A DNA stretch of 5,085 bases. Origin: Elusimicrobiota bacterium. GTDB taxonomy: Bacteria > CG03 > SLGR01. The stretch spans positions 1-5,085 of the forward strand of contig JAAZFS010000220.1 in NCBI GenBank assembly GCA_012511615.1, given 5' to 3'. Of the stretch, positions 4,558-5,085 are shown in pieces. The translations under genes were made by a program, and so were the position numbers. The number at the start of each line of letters is the position of its first letter. Position 1 is the stretch's first letter. The notes beneath the pieces are model-generated. The model was not told where the DNA came from. It did no database searches and was given only the letters and a program-made list of their open reading frames with translations.

Positions 4558-5085
4558 ATGAAAGACAATAAAACAGCAAAAACAAACCACAGGTTCAGTA
4601 GAGAGGGTGTAAAAACCGAAACTAGATCTGAAGTTGCTGGCGACTTTAGGATTAAGCTTAATTTGGCCCACAATCATCGTGGTGTAGAGAAACTATATGA
4701 ATCGATGCATCTTAATCAGGGAGTATTTATCTCAGAGCGTATATCTGCTCATTCGTCGGTCTCGTCTTCTTTTGCTTTTATTCTAGCGATTGAGGAGGTT
4801 TCGAATCTTAATATTCCAAAAAGGGCCGAATATATACGCATCATTGCCTCTGAACTAGAGAGAATCAGGGCACACTTATATTGCTTAGTCCTGCTTGGCA
4901 GTGAAACGGGTTCAGGAATGCTCCGCTCGGAAGCTGAGAGAAGATTGATAGAAATTCTTTCTCTTTTTGAAAAATTATTTGGCAATCGATATCATTCAGC
5001 TCTCATGAGAATTGGGGGGGTAAACATAGATATCACTTTCGAAGACGGGTATATCTTGAGAGATTTTCTTGATAAAATCCTTAGG
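4558..5085 (+). CDS. NuoD/EchE-type large subunit lacking nickel-binding Cys, N-terminal part (3' end outside window)
   Basis: The frame is open to the right edge, giving 176 residues. The family is clear from AHNHRGVEKLYE (37-48), ISERI (58-62), IPKRAEYIRIIASELERIRAHL (in two blocks, 86-107), FEKLFGNRY and MRIGGVNIDI (150-159). It is homologous to [NiFe]-hydrogenase group 4 large subunits and complex I NuoD. Hydrogenases have ERxCGxCSxxH at this point, with two Cys binding nickel; here it is ERISAHSSVSS, with S63 and S66 at the two Cys positions and Ser also at the His. The complex I quinone-site Tyr position aligns with A64, and the usual GPxHP loop near the N-terminus is not evident. The protein therefore cannot be a standard hydrogenase and does not look like a canonical quinone reductase. 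The C-terminal metal motif is outside the window. ATG 4558 lies 7 nt after the previous stop; ATG 4495 is an alternative with a better ribosome site. Confidence 0.9.
   Translation, partial: MKDNKTAKTNHRFSREGVKTETRSEVAGDFRIKLNLAHNHRGVEKLYESMHLNQGVFISERISAHSSVSSSFAFILAIEEVSNLNIPKRAEYIRIIASELERIRAHLYCLVLLGSETGSGMLRSEAERRLIEILSLFEKLFGNRYHSALMRIGGVNIDITFEDGYILRDFLDKILR

Noticed and set aside
4471..4985. Minus-strand frames across the NuoC/NuoD-like region, and similar ones at 812-1222, 2181-2363 and 3152-3382
   Set aside because: They are antiparallel to genes with clear conserved motifs, have no recognisable domains and no supporting ribosome sites.

Overview
The window carries the 3' end of a diguanylate cyclase gene, a short AT-rich gap, and then seven tightly packed plus-strand genes, the last of which runs off the right edge. 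The GGDEF protein points to a bacterium rather than an archaeon. The multi-cluster iron-sulfur proteins and hydrogenase-type subunits point to an anaerobe. Base composition is AT-rich, and GTG and TTG starts are used. I cannot name a taxon from the sequence alone.

Layout: 1-486 is the GGDEF catalytic domain of a gene that begins upstream. 487-650 is non-coding, with no convincing terminator or promoter. 651-5085 looks like one operon, in this order: (1) a HydB/AsrA-type iron-sulfur subunit; (2) a HydG/AsrB-type ferredoxin-reductase-like subunit; (3) a HycB/CooF-type polyferredoxin; (4) a NuoH/EchB-type membrane subunit; (5) a NuoB/EchC-type small subunit; (6) a NuoC/EchD-type subunit; (7) the N-terminal part of a NuoD/EchE-type large subunit. 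Junctions are overlaps of 11, 1, 4 and 8 nt, one exact abutment and one 7-nt gap, which implies translational coupling and fixed stoichiometry.

Taken together, genes 4-7 are the core of the group 4 [NiFe]-hydrogenase / complex I superfamily: a membrane ion-path subunit, a proximal-cluster subunit and the catalytic-subunit scaffold. Genes 1-3 form a soluble electron-transfer arm of the kind found in sulfhydrogenase and anaerobic sulfite reductase. The likely route is HydB/HydG-like pair, then polyferredoxin, then NuoB-like cluster, then a buried site at the NuoB/NuoD-like interface, perhaps driving ion translocation.

The main surprise is that the terminal sites do not look standard. The large subunit has Ser-x-x-Ser where hydrogenases have the N-terminal nickel-binding Cys-x-x-Cys, and it also lacks the Tyr that marks the complex I quinone site. 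The HydG-like subunit keeps its [2Fe-2S] cysteines but has lost the usual NAD(P)H-binding signatures. The polyferredoxin has 12 rather than 16 cluster cysteines, in a pattern that removes exactly one cluster. The window therefore probably encodes a non-hydrogenase 'energy-converting hydrogenase-related' (Ehr-like) complex with an Asr/sulfhydrogenase-type input arm and unknown substrates at both ends. The right edge cuts off the C-terminal metal motif of the large subunit and any antiporter-like subunits.
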